DNA of 14,575 bases from Pseudomonadota bacterium (GTDB lineage: Bacteria > Myxococcota_A > Bradymonadia > UBA4248), in contig WQTY01000012.1 of the NCBI GenBank assembly GCA_009786045.1, forward strand, positions 1-14,575, in the 5' to 3' direction. Position 1 is the first letter of the stretch. The number at the start of each line of letters is the position of its first letter. Below are positions 13,856 through 14,575 of the stretch, piece after piece. The translations under genes were made by a program, and so were the position numbers. A model generated the notes under the pieces. It saw only the letters and a program-made list of their open reading frames with translations. It made no database searches and was not told the origin of the DNA.

Positions 13856-14575
13856 ATGGAGAAGACAACAAAAACAGATCTGGCGCTTGAGACAAAATCT
13901 GCGGCTGCGGAAAGCGCGAGTGCCGAAAAGGCTGCAGATGAGAGCACCGAAGAGGCGCCCAAGTCTTTCGAGACGAAGATCAGCGAGGCCCTGAATGCCA
14001 AGAAAAATATCGAGGTATACAGTATGATGGTGCGCCCTTCCGAAGCAGACCTGAAGGCCGTCGCCACGAACTCGGCGTTGATGACGAGCCTGATGGAGAC
14101 GCTCAGCGGGCATCAGCTCAATTATTGTCTCGACAAACTGTACGATCATGTCACCAGCATTGATGTGCTCGAAAAGTGCATCCTGTATCGCTTTAATGTC
14201 AACATGGGCGCAACAAGCGAGCAAGGAATGAAGTTTAAGGCATGGCTGCTGACTGAGGATATCAAGGATGCGGATGGCAACGTCACCGGCAAGCGCGATC
14301 TCGAAAAGCGATGGACGGTCGTTGGCGCCAAGCGCGTTTACAAGTGCCTGCAGCTATTGCCAGCGTCCCACGTGGCCATGGTTAACGACATCACGACGAA
14401 GAACACGACCAATGGCAACGGCGGTGTGGCCGTCGGTTCCTATGGGGTTTTTAACGTCGACTATACAAACTCGAAGCCGGATTTGACGGCAGGCGAAGTC
14501 GGATACTGCGGCAACAGCACCACCGACTATAAATACGACCTCCCCACGCTTGATACCACCATTGTTCACGAACTT
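13856..14575 (+). CDS. Met4: N-terminal part of a fourth metallopeptidase (3' end outside window)
   Basis: 240 codons are visible; the frame stays open to the last base. The ATG follows AAGAGGTG and begins MEKTTKTDLALETKSA. The leader (residues 1-45) is almost the same as in Met3, also at DNA level, while the rest diverges strongly. It has the helical module (CLDKLYDHVTSIDVLEKCI) and VYKCLQLLPASHVAMVNDITT, which here is closer to Met2 than to Met1/Met3. The final visible residues are LDTTIVHEL, so the window stops inside the expected HE-x-GH zinc motif (H238, E239). The Cys of CLNVDY in Met3 is Phe here, whereas the second Cys (GYCG) is kept. No Sec signal. A lipoprotein gene would be expected just beyond the right edge if the pattern holds. 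Confidence 0.83.
   Translation, partial: MEKTTKTDLALETKSAAAESASAEKAADESTEEAPKSFETKISEALNAKKNIEVYSMMVRPSEADLKAVATNSALMTSLMETLSGHQLNYCLDKLYDHVTSIDVLEKCILYRFNVNMGATSEQGMKFKAWLLTEDIKDADGNVTGKRDLEKRWTVVGAKRVYKCLQLLPASHVAMVNDITTKNTTNGNGGVAVGSYGVFNVDYTNSKPDLTAGEVGYCGNSTTDYKYDLPTLDTTIVHEL

Noticed and set aside
13652..14224. 190-codon open frame on the minus strand
   Set aside because: It covers repeat B, the Met4 promoter and the Met4 leader in antisense; a similar antisense frame over the Met3 leader follows simply from the shared DNA.
3934..14575. A complete extracellular contractile injection system
   Set aside because: Only a possible Afp15-type AAA+ protein and effector-like leaders are present; no tube, sheath, baseplate or spike gene is visible.
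1..14575. tRNA, rRNA or transposase genes
   Set aside because: No cloverleaf, rRNA stretch or DDE-type coding region was noticed on either strand.

Overview
The window looks like chromosomal DNA of a GC-rich, Gram-negative bacterium of the former Deltaproteobacteria (Myxococcota/Bradymonadota type). The basis is a cysteine-rich VWA lipoprotein with calcium-binding DxDGDG repeats, several lipobox proteins and a large two-domain AAA+ protein. This placement is inference from gene style; there is no rRNA or other marker gene. All supported genes lie on the + strand.

Left part (1-6246): the 3' end of an unrecognised beta-rich protein gene (1-678); a 985-residue surface lipoprotein with Cys-rich, calcium-loop and VWA regions (830-3787), closed by a clear rho-independent terminator; and a 770-residue AAA+ ATPase with a degenerate first and an intact second nucleotide-binding domain (3934-6246).

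Right part (6247-14575): a tandem family of four paralogous zinc metallopeptidases, called here Met1 (6461-7801), Met2 (8518-10317), Met3 (11457-12776) and Met4 (13856 to beyond the right edge). The three complete ones carry HEIGH, and a Y-x6-E-E-F-A-E block near the C-terminus. The seven-residue step from the Tyr to the first Glu is that of the active site of anthrax lethal factor and the Pro-Pro endopeptidases. None has a Sec signal peptide. Each complete peptidase gene is followed by a lipoprotein gene. Lip1 (7808-8491) and Lip3 (12808-13494) are paralogues, Lip2 (10378-11136) is unrelated to them, and a frameshifted stub of a further Lip1/Lip3-type gene survives at about 13535-13600.

Met1, Met3 and Met4 each begin with the same kind of 5' cassette: a hairpin-rich intergenic element, a TTGACA-type promoter and a conserved Glu/Lys/Ala/Ser-rich leader starting MEK. 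For Met3 and Met4 the cassette includes a 108-bp repeat. Met2 lacks this cassette and appears to be read from the Met1 promoter. The layout suggests an expanding, recombining array of peptidase/lipoprotein cassettes, such as a secreted effector, predation or competition arsenal with membrane-anchored partner or immunity lipoproteins. The function is inference; the paralogy, active-site motifs, repeats, promoters and the decayed lipoprotein are seen directly.
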